Origin: Trileptium ribeirensis
Taxonomy: Eukaryota; Nematoda; Enoplea; Enoplida; Thoracostomopsidae
DNA: 64,000 bases
Direction of reading: 5' to 3'
NCBI GenBank assembly: GCA_030248225.1
Contig: JASANE010012258.1
Coordinates: 1-64,000 of the forward strand
The notes under the pieces were generated by a model. That model was given only the letters and a program-made list of their open reading frames with translations. It was not told the origin of the DNA and did not search any database. The position numbers and the translations under genes are program-made. Position 1 is the first letter of the stretch. Each line of letters starts with the position of its first letter. Shown here piece by piece: positions 1-11,378 of the stretch.

Positions 1-224
1 AAGCTCAATAAAATTTTCTGTCGATCTTAAATTATGGAAAAACGGTTCTGGTAATTATCAACTTTTTGCAAGTAACAATTCAATCGCAAAATAAAACTAA
101 ATTGTAAAGGCATACTAAGTATTGTCGTACATAATAAAGGCAACACAAATAATTAAATGATAGCTTGCATGAACCAGCAAACAACTACTATATTAAAAAT
201 GTTAGAAAACAGGTAAACTCGTAC

Positions 225-297
225 CTCGTAGAATGTTTTTGAAAAGAGCGTTTTCTTTGACAATTTCAGGACCAAACGCATCGCAGCGATTCTTCAT
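225..297 (-). pseudogene. NSUN2: Antisense duplicate of NSUN2 exon 1 with one extra base
   Basis: Read on the minus strand, 297 down to 225 is the same as exon 1 (3182-3253) except for one additional base in the TTTT/AAAAA run, which shifts the last part of the frame (ends FKNILRG instead of LKTFYE). The GTAG before the plus-strand exon is GTCA here, so no 3' splice AG precedes the ATG. It lies in the left arm of the 1-3468 inverted repeat. The 73 nt are about 99% identical to exon 1, while by eye the neighbouring arm sequence differs far more. It could be a dead copy, or a terminal exon copy belonging to something further left. Confidence 0.85.
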
Positions 298-1789
298 TGA
301 CGAAAACAATGGACGGATCAGTATAAAGACGACTGTAGAGACAGTAGGACAGTACGTACATCAGGGACTAACCGGAGTTGTATCTCCCGCGAAAATCGTG
401 TTGCGGTTGCGATCTGGCAAAAGGCAAAATATACCGGAACCGGAATTCCAGTTTCAAATTGTCCATATTTTTCCTGGGTTTTTCTATTAGTCTAAAATTT
501 TGCCAGGTGGCATGAACCGGGGTCCCTGATTCGGAACCTGGTGCTAGATTTTGCCAAGAGAAAAACAGTTAAAAATCGTGTCAGAAACACTCCTAAACGC
601 TTTTGATGAAGCGACAACGCGATTTTGAAGCAAATTTTGAGTAAAATGTGCGAAATTTTTGATCTCAGAACGGGTTTTCAGATAAATTTTGATCAAATTT
701 TATGTCATACTTTGGACAACAAAATTCTCCAAGAGGCGTTGAACCGGGCGGGGGGGAATTTTATCAGGAGGGACAAACCGGGAACAGTCGAAAATACCGG
801 CCCCCCTTCTCTTAATTGGAGACCCATTAAATTAATACTTTAGCAAGTAGGACACATAATTTTAGTAGGTATTTTTCATCTTGACCCTGCAGGAGTTTGT
901 TAACAGAACAAAGCCAGGGTAATGCGTGTAACAGCATGGCAGAAGTCACATAACATTTATGTTTACCATGTATGCCACGACACATTTACATGTTCAGAGG
1001 TCTGCATTGTATGTTAGAATTAAACTGGTCCACCATGGTAATAGAATACATATGGATTATTTAGAAGTACTCAGCCGTAAGCTTGGCTAACATAGTTTGC
1101 GTCAAGCACCTGCCAGTGTGTTTATAAACTTTGTAAATCAGTCTAGATTGGAGTAAAGTAACTCTGCAAAGCACCAGAAACTGCGTTCTTGGTAATGAAC
1201 TGTATTTATTGAAAATGTGCGAGTAGCATTACAGTCTGTTTTATATAGCATTCTGATCGTAAAGTCATCATCATCATCATCTAGCTAACGGGTTCTGGTT
1301 GCCCAACGCTAGCTTAAACAATGTATCTGACCACGGATCAGAAGATGATAGTATATATACCTTCTTTTATTTTTTAGAACCATATAAACCAATAATCTCA
1401 GATTTACTACGGAACAACATGTAACACACATGTCTAGTAAAGGGAGGCGATTGGAAACAGCGAAAGTGTTTAGTGTACGATCCATGCATTAAAAGTACAT
1501 TCAGTTTGACTTAATTTACGCAAGGCTGGGTCGTGGAAGATTTTTGCTCTGGGGTCCAAAAGCGGACATATTGATCGATAAATAAAGGAGAGAGGTTTCA
1601 AAGTTCCCGAGAGTCAATAATGTCAACACAATGCATTAAGTTTAATGTAGAAGTTATTTTTAATAGATTTTAAATCCACTGCACCTTCATTTCATTTTTC
1701 ATCTGTTTTACCATATATAAGTTTCGAAGACCAGGTTCCGGTTTCGGTTTAAATACACTGTTCCCTTATATATAGCTGGTCTGTCCACA

Positions 1790-2145
1790 GCCCTCGGAAA
1801 GTGAGTGTGGAAACTTCGAGGCATGTTCATCCGCGGGAGAAATTTCAAACTGTAGGATTAATTTTGCTTAAAATGCTAAATATTTCCATATCTTCGTGTA
1901 GTTTAGATAATGTATTGTAAAGCTATAAAACTTCGTTTTAGCATAAGAAATAGTGGTAATTAATGTTTAAAAAGCATTTTGCATACAGAAATTATAAATC
2001 CAGTGCCAAAAATTTTTGGATTTATTTGAACATGGCTCTTTCGGCCGATGGGGGGTGGGGCGGACATGGGGAAAATCTCAAAAAAACAAGAGAGGATTTG
2101 GAAAGTGGAGGTGCCCCCATCACCCCCTGTGGACAGGCCAGTATA
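1790..2145 (+). repeat. Dispersed repeat, copy 1 (apex of the inverted repeat)
   Basis: This roughly 350-400 bp unit recurs at 63110-63505 on the plus strand, and its right part recurs at 4215-4425 on the minus strand. Shared landmarks are GGTAATTAATGTTTA, CATTTTGCATAC, TTTCGGCCGA and CTGTGGACAGGCCA. No coding potential is visible. The family is not recognised. Confidence 0.75.
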
Positions 2146-3181
2146 TATCAGGGAATAATCCCAACCGTCGATTTCATCCGGAACCGGATCCTGGTCTTCC
2201 AAACTTATATATACAAGTAAAACAGATGAAGAAAGAAATGAACGTTCTGTGGATTTAGAATGTATTAAAATAAATTTTACATTAAACTTAATTTGTTGCG
2301 ATGACATTATTGCCTCTCCGGGACTTTGAAGAGGCTGAGAAAGCTAAAATATTTATTTATAGATAGATCAAGACGTTGGTGTTTTGAACTCTCAGCGGAA
2401 AATGTCTTCCGCTGTAAAACAATTTTAACATATACCGCAGATTTCGGAATGGGTAAACTGCTACGATCATCGACCTAGCTTTGTTTTGTTACCAAACTCC
2501 TGCCGTATGACGATGAAAAATACCTAATGAAATTGTGTCCAACATACGTTTCACAGGCCTGCTTGATGAATTAATCTTTTCCTTTGTTTGGTTGTGTTAA
2601 AAGTTGATCATTGGATATATAACGTATGTTTGGACCACTAAAGCAATGATATGGGGTCTCCAAATTTGGGGGGGAGGGGGGGCCGGTATTTTCGACTGTT
2701 CCCGGTTTGTCCCTCCTGATAAAATTCCCCTCGCCCGGTTCAACGCCTCTTGGAGAATTTTGTTGTCCAAAGTACGACATAAAATTTGATCAAAATTTAT
2801 ATTGAAATTCCGTTCTGAGATCAAAAATTTCGCACATTTTATCAAAATTTGCTTCAAAATCGCGTTGTCGCTTCATCAAAAGCGTTTGGCAGTGTTTCTG
2901 ACACGATTTTTAACTGTTTTTCTCTTGGCAAAATCTAGCGCCCCAGGTTCCGAATCAGGGACCCCCCGGTTCATGCCACCTGGCAAAATTTTCAACGAAT
3001 AGAAAACCCAAAAAATATGGACAATTTGAAACTGGAATTCCGGTTCCGGTATATTTTGCCTTTTGCCGGATCGCAACCGCAACACGATTTTCGCCGGAAT
3101 TAGAACTCCGGTTACTCCCTGATATACGTATGTATATGTGTGTACAGTCGTCTTTATATAATACATCCATTGTTTACGTAG

Positions 3182-3253
3182 ATGAAGAATCGCTGCGATG
3201 CGTTTGGTCCTGAAATTGTCAAAGAAAACGCTCTTTTAAAAACATTCTACGAG
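3182..3253 (+). CDS. NSUN2: NSUN2 exon 1 as recognised (possible start codon)
   Basis: This exon encodes 24 residues, starting MKNRCDAF and containing PEIVKENALL, which matches the N-terminal YPEIVKEN segment of NSUN2. The donor follows codon 24 (TACGAG|GTACGA, phase 0). The ATG at 3182 may be the true start, giving an N-terminus shorter than human by about 30 residues. Alternatively, the GTAG just before it is a 3' splice site and a further upstream exon exists. I saw no upstream exon in 1-3180. A TATATAA-like stretch lies about 22-28 nt upstream. The exon sits in the right arm of a large inverted repeat, and a nearly identical antisense copy lies at 225-297. Exon identity is secure; the start is uncertain. 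Confidence 0.88.
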
Positions 3254-3855
3254 GTACGAGTTTACCTGTTTTCTAACATTTTTAATACAGTCGTTGTTTG
3301 CTGGTTCATGCAAGCTATTAGTAATTATTGTGTTGCTTTGTTATGTACGACAATACTTAGTATGCCTTTACCGATCATCCTATTGTACAATTAAATTGTT
3401 ACTTGCAAAAAGTCAATAATTACAGAACCGTTTTTCCACAATTTAAGATCGACAAAATTTTATTGAGCTTTGGTTTAATTTCTGGCATATACTTAACATG
3501 GATTTGCCCAATTTCTGGTTAACAAAACACCGTCCTGAATTCGGTATCTTTTCGTAACAAGCGTTTCGGTTCGATATCGGTTATTGCAAAATAGGAGGGT
3601 TGGTATGGTAGTATTATGTTTACTAGTGTATTTTAGTTCTGCTATTTATTTTTGCATTTGAGCAAACGTAAATTTATGGCCGGTCGGTGCCGACACTTTG
3701 TTTGAATAACTGTGTCATTATGTTCGAATGTGTAGGTATTTTCCACTTTGTTTGTGTGTTTGCTTCAACTTTACAGACTTGCGCAATCTCTGATGATGTT
3801 GAATTTGACCGGTCTTAGATCCATTTGATAGGTCCTAAAACAGTAAGAGGCAACA

Positions 3856-4074
3856 TCAGCAAGCGATAAATCTCTGGAAGGATTCTGGAGCCACGGGTAA
3901 AACCTTGAATGATGCCACCGGATGAGCTGCCAAAACTTCAGCAGGAAGATTGTTCCAAATAATTAGCACCCCGTCACTAGGAAAATTTAGCTGCTTATTA
4001 ATTGTAGCCGTCTTTGGGAGCTTCAATTTAAAACGAGGACCACGTGTGTTAGAGTTGTCTGGTAGAAAAAACAT
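3856..4074 (-). pseudogene. C-terminal remnant of a non-LTR (LINE) reverse transcriptase
   Basis: A 72-codon minus-strand reading frame contains RGPRFKLKLPKTATINKQLN, then IIWNNLPAEVLAAHPVASFK. This is the usual tail of LINE ORF2 proteins (pattern R....LP........F..R....WN.LP..V......FK..L). The reverse transcriptase core and endonuclease are absent, so this is a 5'-truncated, dead copy inside intron 1, opposite in orientation to NSUN2. The assignment rests on motif pattern only. Confidence 0.6.
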
Positions 4075-4214
4075 ACGGTGACACAGGTCTACCGCACGAC
4101 ATTTGATATACGTAACAAAATAGTATGAGCTTCGGACAGACGTCTTCGCTATGTTTATGGCTTAAGAAGCCGCAATCTATCGTAGTAGCTGAGATGACGT
4201 GTGCACGGCAATAA

Positions 4215-4425
4215 CCTAGCTGGACTATCCACAGTGGGTTTGGGGTGGACCGCCACTTTCCGAACTCCCTCATATTCATCAAATTTTTCCCCATGTACCC
4301 ACACTCGGGTTGAAACCCCCATGTTCAACTAAATCCAAAAATTTTTGTGTCTGAAAATTTATGTTTTTTGTATGCAAAATGTTTTTAAACATTAATTACC
4401 ACTATTTCTAATGTTTTATAGTGTA
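4215..4425 (-). repeat. Dispersed repeat, copy 3 (partial, inverted)
   Basis: On the minus strand this matches the right half of the 1790-2145 unit: GGTAATTAATGTTTAAAAAC, the GCATAC word, and CTGTGGATAGTCCAG. It ends exactly where the first structured-repeat (SR) copy begins. Confidence 0.65.
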
Positions 4426-4426
4426 A

Positions 4427-7060
4427 CAGCGCTACGCTGTTGCACTGCACACTTTTAGACGCAAGGCCCATACAACCCCAACTATCGTAACCTCAAGTGC
4501 GGACTCAATTTTCTTGGTCGGTCCTAACAAGCTACGTAGCTTAACAAGCCGCGAGGGCTCTTCATAGGATGTGTTCTGATTGTGCCGCATGGGTGCGTGC
4601 TTAGTCTGCGTGGTACACATTTGAGTTCCCAGGAAAACTGGCTGTGTCAGCTGCTCACAGGCCAAACAGCTCATACTGCTATTCCCTATCTAGGATCCAC
4701 CTGGAAGTATCAATCGGGTTATATTTATGGTTAATCCGACCATCCCTAGACGCATAACGTCAGATTGTTATTGTTCCATGGGAATGGGTATTTGGCAGAT
4801 GGTCCCTTCAAAGCTTTGCCTTCGATGATAGGTCTTGGGAGTGTTAATATCGCACGAGTGGAATTTACACAGTAGAATCGGCGAACCATGCTAAGATTTG
4901 CGACCTGTTCGACGTCATGTCTGAACGCAGGTCGTCCACGAGGGCTCGACGATTTCAAACCCGTTAATACATATCGCTAAATATGGCATCAACAAACACA
5001 AGAACACATTGGGTTTTCAATTACTATTTATTCCTAAGGTAGTAGATTACACGTTCAAATAAGACAATACGGTCATACAATTCAGTTAGGCATACATTCA
5101 CAAAATACAATTTTTTTATTTCGCCAATAAAATTTTAATTGGAGCTGCTGGCATAAACCGGTGGCGGTCCTAATCCAAATGAAATTTGTTTGGGATTAAA
5201 CTAATTACTAATTAAAGCGTTCACTAATTTTAATGAGCGTGTCTGGCGAACCTCGATTTTTACTAACCTTTCCGGCTTCCCAGACCTTAGTCAGCAAAAT
5301 CGTCAATTTTCGCGACCATTTGCCTCATTTTCCAGACAGTTTAATTTCGCCAGCTTTGATCTTCCCAAAATGGCTCATCTTTTTCTCCCGAAATTAATCC
5401 TGATTTACGTAATTTTTATTAAATTAATAATTATTTTAATAATTTCAAATTATTATATTATCTGTCTAGATAAATGTCCCTATACATACATACTAAATTG
5501 TATTACTTCATTGTTTAATATTTGCTTAATCAATATATTAATATAAACAATCCGTATTATAATTAATTTGTACAATATTTACTTAGTGGGATATTAATAA
5601 ACTATATTTTAATATTAAATTTATAAATATATACACTCCAGATATATATGTGTAGTAGCAGTTTTCCCCCATGAAAGATTGAACTGAAAACTGGATTCGA
5701 AAAACCGGTTCCTGCATAAAGCGTTGAAGAAATTTGCACCTTGAAAATTAGCTTAAATGAAATTATATATATGCCTAATGGCTTACAGAAACATTGATTG
5801 TTCTGACATATATGTTGGTGTCATGTACGGCGTCATGCGACTCCGCTGAATCTACGCTGTTCGATATTTTAAGTTGTACACAGTTGTTTATTCTATTAAA
5901 CGGTTCTTTCTTGAATCTGGCGGTCCATTCGCAGCTCTTTGTGATTAACTTTAGCTTACGCCGTAAATTAATTCGCTTGTAAGGACATGTCATTCGTCCT
6001 CATATAGATATATGCTCATAAATATATTAGTTTGATTGTTTACTTAATTAATATATTAATAATATTTTAATATTAAATTTATATGTATCTTTTATAATCG
6101 TAGAGAGACATATTAACATATATATTTATACATGGGTGGACATCTGTTAGCGCAAGCAAAATGACGGAAAACAAACAATCACGGGAGTGGGGCACAAAAA
6201 GGCTCATAATCTTTTGATCACCTTCTGGGCAAGGTACGGGTCTTAGACTCGGTTCCTCTAGGTGATCATTTTGATACCCAACACCATCGGGTTCAGACCA
6301 GATAGGGAAAACTGGGCTCTCTGATGAGCCCATCGAAGGTAGGAAAATTGAAGGTTTCAAGGACTTCCGGCAGGCTGGCGTTACCTTTTTAGAACCAGAG
6401 AGTTATATTTTTGGATAGTGTTTAATAAGGGAACACAACGATGGGTCGCATGCCCGTTGGGAAAATTTTCAAGCGGATGCTATATCTAATGTGGGCACAG
6501 CGGGCTCTTGCCGAGCTCAAATTGAACACTAGAGTCCGGGGGACCTTTCCAATTGGGAATACACATTTCGAAGGTATTTACAATTATTTCTTGATAAGTC
6601 CGTGGGTTCTGATTAGATTAATACGAAGCTAGTCTCATTAGAAAGATCGAAGGATTTTGTACCAATAAATATGGCCTTCCCACGATTTCTCAACCGTCCC
6701 GGGGTTATGAACCGGAACCGTTATCCTCAATTCCGAAGAACTGGAATTGACAGTTTAAATTTTTCTTATCAGTTAAAATTTTCCAGTGAAAATAAACACT
6801 GGTAAATTGCTATTTCATTTTTTGTACTGCGTTTTCCAATGTCCACTAAGAAAATAAACATTGGCAAACTAATATTTCAACCTTTATGCTGTTTATTTCA
6901 AAAAAATTTGCCCATTTCCTGTTCGTTGCACGCCGAACAGCCACAATTCGGGACAATTTTCACGGGTAGGGGCGGTTGGGACTGGTTCTTCAAAATTGCA
7001 CGCCTTAAGCTATTGCAGCTACGATATTGCAAGAAAACAATATTTTATGATATTATGTTA
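4427..7060 (+). repeat. Structured repeat family (SR), copy a, shortened
   Basis: This begins near GCGCTACGCTGTTGCACTGC and follows the same order of landmarks as the longer SR copies: the AGGATGTGTTC block (about 4565-4580), CCCTAGACGCATAACGTC (about 4743), TTTCAAACCC (about 4950), a 'TTTATT' joint, an AT-rich middle (5400-6070), then GGGAGTGGGGCAC (about 6183), GGGCACAGCGGG (about 6494) and the hairpins at 6630-6649 and 6920-6939. It lacks the 21.3-22.9 kb type middle. There is no coding frame of note. Boundaries are approximate. Confidence 0.7.
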
Positions 7061-7258
7061 TTGTAAACCTAACGCAACAAATAGCAAAAGCTAAATTATT
7101 GCTGCTACAACAACGTTGGCTTTTATTGCACACTCGATAGCGGAAAAAATTATTGCCGCTACAATAATATTAGCTGGTGTTGTACAACCCCAGAACGGAC
7201 GAGTTATTGCTGCGTCAAAGGCAGCTAGTTGGTGTTGTAGCGACAATGTTCACTTGAG
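7005..7258 (+). repeat. TATTGCNGCTAC-rich low-order repeat
   Basis: Words of the type TATTGCAGCTAC, TATTGCTGCTAC, TATTGCCGCTAC and GGTGTTGTA recur every 20-60 nt, forming short foldbacks around TTGC. The array follows directly on SR copy a and runs into the 23-bp minisatellite. No function is recognised. Confidence 0.5.
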
Positions 7259-7462
7259 TTTGATAATGGTGCTCCCTCCAGTCTGATATTGGTGCCCCCC
7301 TCCAGTTTGATATTGGTGCCCCCTCCAGTTTGATAATAGTGCCCCAAAAAAGTTCTTCAGCTTGATATTGGTGTCCACATGCAGTTTGATATTGGTGCCC
7401 CAGAGTTTGATATTAGGGCCCCTCTAGTTTGATATTGCTGCCCTCCTCCAGTTTGATAGTGT
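7259..7462 (+). repeat. Minisatellite, about 23 bp x 9
   Basis: Nine diverged units of the form GTTTGATATTGGTGCCCCCTC start at about 7259, 7282, 7306, 7329, 7360, 7384, 7405, 7427 and 7451. The unit length is 21-31 nt. It is in intron 1. Confidence 0.9.
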
Positions 7463-9454
7463 CAACTAGTTTTAAAAGACAATACCCGTGATATAGAAGT
7501 CTAAAGCTGTCCATGATCTAATAGACTATAGAACTACACAAGTTATTGATGTTATGGGATGGTTGACGTGAGTTGCGTTTTGGCGCCGGTCCGATTTGAT
7601 ATGAGGCGACTCGTCTATAGAAGTGGCCCTAATAGCAGCAAATTAAGAAAAATTCACGCACCTCTTTCTCCATGATTATTGAGAATTTTGATGCACATTG
7701 CTATCCTGTAAACATTAGCCTTAAAATATGCCAACAGACCAGTCTATTTTATACATTGAGTACACATTTCTTTGTAATATAAAACTCATTTGTCGTATAT
7801 TTTTCACTTCCAGTAAGCAAGATTCAGATCAATCACCGCTGTCGCATATAACTTATTTCAAACTGGACACCCTTTCATTTAAAAGAATTCACAATGTATA
7901 ATTTCGCTGTTACCGATAGCTGATGAGTCACATTCGGAATTATCGGTTTTATTGTATGTACAGCTATTTAGAAGAATTTACATAATTGGAATTATTGGCA
8001 GAATTGGAACAGAAGAAGAAAAAATTTGTATTTGCAATGTGCGTATAATACGAGGGCGGCTGCTTTTTACTCTATAAAGAACGGAAATGGACAACGCAAT
8101 TACGTGTTTCAATTGTAATATTTGTGTAATATGAGAAAACGGTATAAATTCGTTGTGAATGGTATAATTCGGGATTTCACAATTCGGTATGGTACAATGC
8201 AAAGTCAGCAAGGTGTAACGGGCTTTTAACAGCCTTATTTAAACTTTCATGAGTATATATGGTATAATTTCTACACATATGCCAAAATAATCTTACGTTA
8301 AATACAGCAACGATAATTGTACGGTACTCCTACACATAGTCGCCGTCATCTAGCACTGTGTGACGTCATTAACAGCACACCACGTTAGCGGATATAGACG
8401 ATGTGATTGCACGGGACCTATAGCTTCCGTAGCTATGCTGGTTGCTGACATTCTAGCCACCTTTATGTAAGTTGTGCAGATATATACGACCGCGTAAGGC
8501 AATGGCATATGGGTCTGCGCTGAATAGAGACAATCTTCAATTTTTCACATTTTCTATTTATATGATCCGCGCTCTTTTGGGCGCTCGTCACAGTATGAAA
8601 ACCGTATAATAATAAAATGTTGATACCAAAATCATTACCTGCACAATACATTAGCTATTTTATTATATTGTTCTAATAGTAATTCTAACAGTCTGACTTT
8701 AAAATAAAAGTAGTGTCTCTGTCAATTTGATTTATTTTGATCATGCAATTATAACTTCACTAACGCAGAGGTATTGTCGAAAAAGGATACAATTACAGGT
8801 TGGATACAACCAATTATAAATAAATATATACTTAAGGTAGATGTCCATTTAAGTGTCTACACTCAAAATACTTTTCATGAAATTTCAAAGAAGTCTCTTC
8901 CAATTTTTCACCAACTGATATTATTTTAAAATCCAAAGAATATTTCTTCAAATTTCTAAGAATTATCTTTGATATTTTTAAGATATCATATTTTTTAAAG
9001 ATCATTCTTTGAAATTTCGACACCTATGATTTATATGTGTCGTATGTATATTATGCTCTCATTTGAAACGCGAAATTTTATTATCAAGAGCCCAAGAGCA
9101 GAGCCTGTATTTCCGTCGAAATATACGGGCCGAACATGGGTCACGAAAAGCCGAGCCGAGTCAGAGCTTGAAAATCTGGCTCTTTCTCACCTCGAGTACG
9201 CATAGTGTTACTAGTGGCGAATTCCACTGAGCGAGCTAGCACATAGTAGTTCGCTCGCCTGAAAACAAAGCGTGATAATATAGGCATCGTAATTTAGATA
9301 ACCATATGTTTGGAGTATAGTCAATGGCATATACAATGCAACGCTACATGAATGTGTTATAAATAAGAGCGTAGCTAAAGAGGGGGGGGGGGCACGAAAG
9401 TTGACACAAAAGCGGACTACACTATAAGAAGTTAATGTCGGCACAATTGTTTCT

Positions 9455-9860
9455 GTCTGAACACAATTTGGGCAAGCTAAGTATGATTCTAGTTTGGGTT
9501 AAACGCTCAGTGCTCAAAAATCCCATATTTCGTGCCTGGAAACCTTGATATGCTGTTATATACCTCCATCAGTGACTATAAAAATAATTTCGGCATATTA
9601 TGACTAACTGACCACTATTTCGGTTGGCTAATTACGATTCTATGCCCGTAAAATTGAGTTAACACTCTTCTGAGGGCACAAAATGCTTAAAAATCAATAT
9701 TCGTATCTAACGCCACCAGTATGATATATTTCCTTTAATGAATGTAGCAAGGTAATTTTTATTAGGGTGACTGTCTCAACACTATTTCAGAAGGCTAAGT
9801 GCTATTCTATATCTCTAATTGGGCTAAACGCCCTTTTCTAACTAAAATTGCAATATCTCC
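9455..9860 (+). repeat. Diverged tandem repeat, about 150-170 bp x 2.5
   Basis: Three blocks starting near 9466, 9616 and 9785 share the word order ATTTnGG..GGCTAA..ATTCTA..TTGGGnTAAACGC and end in a TATATTTC/ATCTCC-like stretch. It is in intron 1 and non-coding. Confidence 0.5.
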
Positions 9861-9949
9861 TATCTAGCACTCTTATATAATAGCAATATTTAAAAAAACC
9901 AGGTTTTCTTGTAGATAAATGTTTTTGTTTATACATGAATTTATTGTCA

Positions 9950-10012
9950 GTTAATGCATAAGAAATAATAAATGCATAAGAATGCATAAGAAATAATAAA
10001 TGCATAAGAAAA
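9950..10012 (+). repeat. Short tandem repeat of AATAAATGCATAAG
   Basis: Four or five overlapping copies of a 14-nt AATAAATGCATAAG word, some lacking AATAA, are visible. It is a simple microsatellite-like array in intron 1. Confidence 0.8.
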
Positions 10013-10399
10013 ATATAAAAAACACAACAGAAAATACTCTTTTAACGTGAATTGAAAAAAGGACCCCATGTAACCTTTGAAAACTAGTCTCATCGCATAA
10101 AATCATATTTGTAGAATTTTTTTGCGTTTGTTATAAAATGAAAAATACTTTTTCAATCTGAACAGTTGCATTTTACTCACTAAAATATGTCCACAAAAGA
10201 TGATGAATAATATATATAAGCGTTGCTTGGAGAACCCAGTGGTGTGTCTTTGTTATTCTTTTTCGCATCAAGCTGTACTCAGCCGTCTCGATTTTCAAGC
10301 GCGTAACAGGTATATTAGGAGATACTTTTATTTAGTGGACAAACCATTTTTTGCGCAATAATTAATTTAAAAGAGATACTAGCATAATGTTTGTTGCAG

Positions 10400-10494
10400 A
10401 GTCAAACAATCATACCAGCTGCAGAGTTATCGGAATTTTGGGAAGCGCTCGGTCGCGATTTGCCGCACTCGTTTCGTTTGTCCGGAAATAAAGA
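10400..10494 (+). CDS. NSUN2: NSUN2 exon 2
   Basis: This exon is 95 nt, 31 codons plus two bases, bounded by TTGTTGCAG and GTAACT. It reads SQTIIPAAELSEFWEALGRD and then LPHSFRLSGNK, matching the family segment with the pattern 'IVPxxEWxxFxxALRxPLPxTFRITG'. Phase 0 in follows exon 1, and phase 2 out joins exon 3 to create an Asp codon. The region belongs to the N-terminal extension and RNA-binding part of NSUN2 ahead of the methyltransferase fold. No disabling change is visible. Confidence 0.9.
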
Positions 10495-11273
10495 GTAACT
10501 GCTATATCATTTTTTCTTTGTGTATGATCTGTTTTTGCGTAATAATTGATCTTGATTGGTGTCTTAAAATTTTTACTAAATAAATCAATGTGGAGTAGCT
10601 GTGTTTAGACGTACTTCAGGATGTGTTCACACCGCGACCGGTTCGATATCGCACATAATTTCATCTATAATTTATAATTTTATTTTATCGGATCCAAATA
10701 GTATGATGCGGTGTGAAACATAGTATACACATAGGCCTGCCAACAAGTTTGTGAAACGTCAGGGCATGTTCTTGGGCGTGAGGAACTTTGGGCATCTATA
10801 AAATTTAAAATGCCTAGTATACAGATAACATTATTTAGGGACAATATTAAATCATGGATTTAGTTGAGCGTGGGTGTTTCGGGTAATTGGGGACGAACAT
10901 GGAACTTGGAAGAAACGCGGGTTCTTCACTGACGGATTGAACACACCTTTAGACTTAAAATTTGTAATGTATTCTTAGATTTGTCTTTGGATTAAGTTTA
11001 CAAGCTTCATTTAATGCCGCATCATCGATTTAACAGCAAAATTCCACAGGTGACTTGTTTCACGTTTTTGTTCTTTCACTCCACATTAGAAGCATGTGGT
11101 GCTACAAATTTAATAAACATAAAGATAAAATGTATTCATCTGGTGGCATCGGGGATTCTTACGCAGTATGAATAACTTGTTTATTAGAAGGCCCAGAATA
11201 CAGTTGTAAAATTGTGTAACATTATAATGGAAGCTCTGCTTTGCGCTGTAAGTTATTGTATGTTTTATTTTAG
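10495..11273 (+). other. NSUN2 intron 2 (779 nt)
   Basis: This is the shortest intron. Nothing beyond the splice sites is recognised. Confidence 0.85.
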
Positions 11274-11378
11274 CGAAGCTGAATTATTGCGTCTAATAAT
11301 GGAAGAACGATATTTCTCGAAATTAGAAAACTTGGAGATTGACGGGGAAACCATCGGGACTCCGAAACTCATTACATG
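11274..11378 (+). CDS. NSUN2: NSUN2 exon 3
   Basis: This exon is 105 nt after TTATTTTAG, ending before GTATTT. It reads EAELLRLIMEERYFSKLENL and then EIDGETIGTPKLITW. It aligns with the human segment '[20 protein letters not shown]...VPQPLSW', keeping the YF.KLE.LE.DG core. The terminal Trp codon is split (TG|G) and completed by exon 4. The reading frame stays open past the donor to 11511, but the sequence after ITW no longer resembles the family and exon 4 resumes the homology exactly, so the splice is preferred. Confidence 0.92.

Larger units (their letters stand above)
1..3468. repeat. Giant imperfect inverted repeat (foldback)
   Basis: Bases 1-835 are the reverse complement of about 2645-3468. 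The pairing continues inward: about 850-920 with 2470-2560, about 1570-1625 with 2300-2400, and 1625-1800 with 2100-2300. The left arm has roughly 600 nt of extra sequence (about 930-1550) without a partner. The apex is about 1800-2100. The arms differ by many substitutions and small indels, which argues against a sequencing foldback artefact. The window starts inside the left arm. The right arm contains NSUN2 exon 1 and its donor. A transcript across this region could form a hairpin more than 1 kb long. Confidence 0.88.
3254..10399 (+). other. NSUN2 intron 1 (7146 nt)
   Basis: This intron holds the end of the inverted repeat, the LINE remnant, a partial dispersed repeat, SR copy a, the TTGC-rich stretch, the 23-bp minisatellite, the 150-170-bp repeat and a poly-G run (about 9380-9391). 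In 7463-9450 and 10013-10399 I see no other feature, only AT-rich sequence without convincing coding potential. Confidence 0.85.

Noticed and set aside
7259..7462. CRISPR-like array
   Set aside because: The units are adjacent with no unique spacers and the host is eukaryotic. It is a minisatellite.
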